A program made the position numbers and the translations under genes. A DNA stretch of 5,917 nucleotides from an uncultured Eubacteriales bacterium (GTDB lineage: Bacteria > Bacillota_A > Clostridia > Christensenellales > Aristaeellaceae). This document shows, piece after piece, positions 5,364-5,917 of this stretch. How positions within the stretch are numbered: position 1 is the first letter of the stretch; every line of letters begins with the position of its first letter. The DNA lies in assembly GCA_900321945.1 (NCBI GenBank), contig ONXY01000427.1, forward strand, positions 1 to 5,917, written 5' to 3'. Below the pieces are notes generated by a model. The model was not told the origin of the DNA. It searched no databases and saw only the letters and a program-made list of their open reading frames with translations.

Positions 5364-5917
5364 ATGTGGGATACCGTCTTTCCCTATCTCCTCTCCGGAA
5401 TATCCGTGGGCGGGCAGTACGCGCTGATCGCCATCGGCTATACCATGGTGTACGGCATTCTGCGCCTGATCAATTTCGCCCACGGCGACGTGTTCATGGC
5501 GGCGGGCATCATCATGGTGTATATTGCCGCGTCCGGCCTGCCCCTGTGGATCTGCATTCCCGCCGTGCTGATCATTACGGCGGCGGTGGGCTTTGTGATC
5601 GAGCGGGTGGCCTACAAACCCCTGCGGTCGGCTCCCCGGATGTCCGTCATGATCTCCGCCATCGGCGTCAGCTATACGCTGCAGAACCTGGTGCTGTATA
5701 TCACCGGCGGCCTGAACAAGCAGTATCCCGCGATTCCCGGGATCTCCGAATCCATTCAGATCGGTCCGGCCACCACGAAGGTGGTGACCGTGGTGACCCC
5801 CGTGCTGGTGATCCTGCTGGTGGTGGGCCTGGTGATGCTGATCAACAAAACCAAGATCGGCATGGCCATGCGGGCGGTGTCCAAGGATTTTGAGACGGCG
5901 CAGCTGATGGGCATCAA
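5364..5917 (+). CDS. livH: LivH-type branched-chain amino acid ABC transporter permease (truncated by right edge)
   Basis: The first 184 codons of a protein normally about 290-310 aa long are present, with no stop before the window ends. The protein is an inner-membrane permease that forms the translocation channel together with LivM. Family signatures are plain and collinear with E. coli LivH: GGQYALIAIGYTMVYGI, L-I-N-F-A-H-G-D, I-E-R-V-A-Y-K-P-L-R, V-M-I-S-A-I-G-V-S-Y-T-L-Q-N, and G-M-A-M-R-A-V-S-x-D near the edge, leading into the cytoplasmic loop that contacts the ATPase. Hydrophobic segments lie at about residues 10-33, 39-56, 58-76, 88-108 and 136-158. The ATG at 5364 is supported by AAAGGAAGG (5346-5354) and by the match to the family N-terminus. 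No promoter is evident in the spacer after livJ, so it is probably cotranscribed. livM, livG and livF are expected downstream. Confidence 0.93.
   Translation, partial: MWDTVFPYLLSGISVGGQYALIAIGYTMVYGILRLINFAHGDVFMAAGIIMVYIAASGLPLWICIPAVLIITAAVGFVIERVAYKPLRSAPRMSVMISAIGVSYTLQNLVLYITGGLNKQYPAIPGISESIQIGPATTKVVTVVTPVLVILLVVGLVMLINKTKIGMAMRAVSKDFETAQLMGI

Noticed and set aside
5366..5893. An arginine/glycine/histidine-rich open frame overlapping livH in another frame
   Set aside because: It is the +2-shifted shadow of livH; the frame starting at 5364 matches LivH along its whole visible length.
1..5917. Mobile element, CRISPR array, tRNA or rRNA
   Set aside because: No transposase or integrase reading frame, terminal repeats, regularly spaced repeats or RNA gene pattern was seen on either strand by eye.

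Overview
This window looks like ordinary chromosomal sequence from a GC-rich (roughly 60%), probably Gram-positive Clostridia-type bacterium. The support is indirect: strong AGGAGG-type ribosome binding sites, canonical SigA-type promoters, a DNA polymerase I whose proofreading domain has lost its catalytic residues (as in Bacillus and Thermus), and a small FakA-middle-domain protein of a kind I associate with Firmicutes. Genus cannot be read from this sequence; a gut or rumen clostridial lineage (Christensenellales-like) is a guess from signal-peptide style.

Layout. At the left edge the 5' end of rimO (ribosomal protein S12 methylthiotransferase) runs leftwards out of the window. It is divergent from polA (258-2852, DNA polymerase I, complete). 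The two share a 111-bp intergenic region with back-to-back promoters whose -35 boxes are 3 bp apart. Downstream of polA a separate promoter (2875-2903) drives a two-gene unit: an 83-aa protein resembling only the middle domain of FakA/YloV fatty acid kinase (2958-3209), and, overlapping it by an ATGA, a 242-aa XRE-type DNA-binding protein with a C-terminal LexA/S24-like domain (3206-3934). A further strong promoter (3961-3989), with a 9-bp perfect inverted repeat centred on its -10 box, precedes livJ (4040-5203), an exported branched-chain-amino-acid-type binding protein. After a 160-bp gap rich in GC hairpins comes livH (5364 onward), the membrane permease of the same ABC transporter, which is cut by the right edge. 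The remaining transporter genes (livM, livG, livF) presumably follow outside the window.

How the parts work together. polA and rimO are housekeeping genes. livJ and livH start a high-affinity amino acid uptake operon; the strong hairpin between them and the biased codon use of livJ fit the usual arrangement in which the binding protein is made in excess of the permease. The XRE/S24-like regulator sits just upstream of an operator-like palindrome on the livJ promoter, so local control of the transporter is a testable idea but is not shown by the sequence. I found no mobile element, CRISPR array, tRNA or rRNA. The least explained parts are the FakA-middle-domain/regulator pair and the structured livJ-livH spacer.
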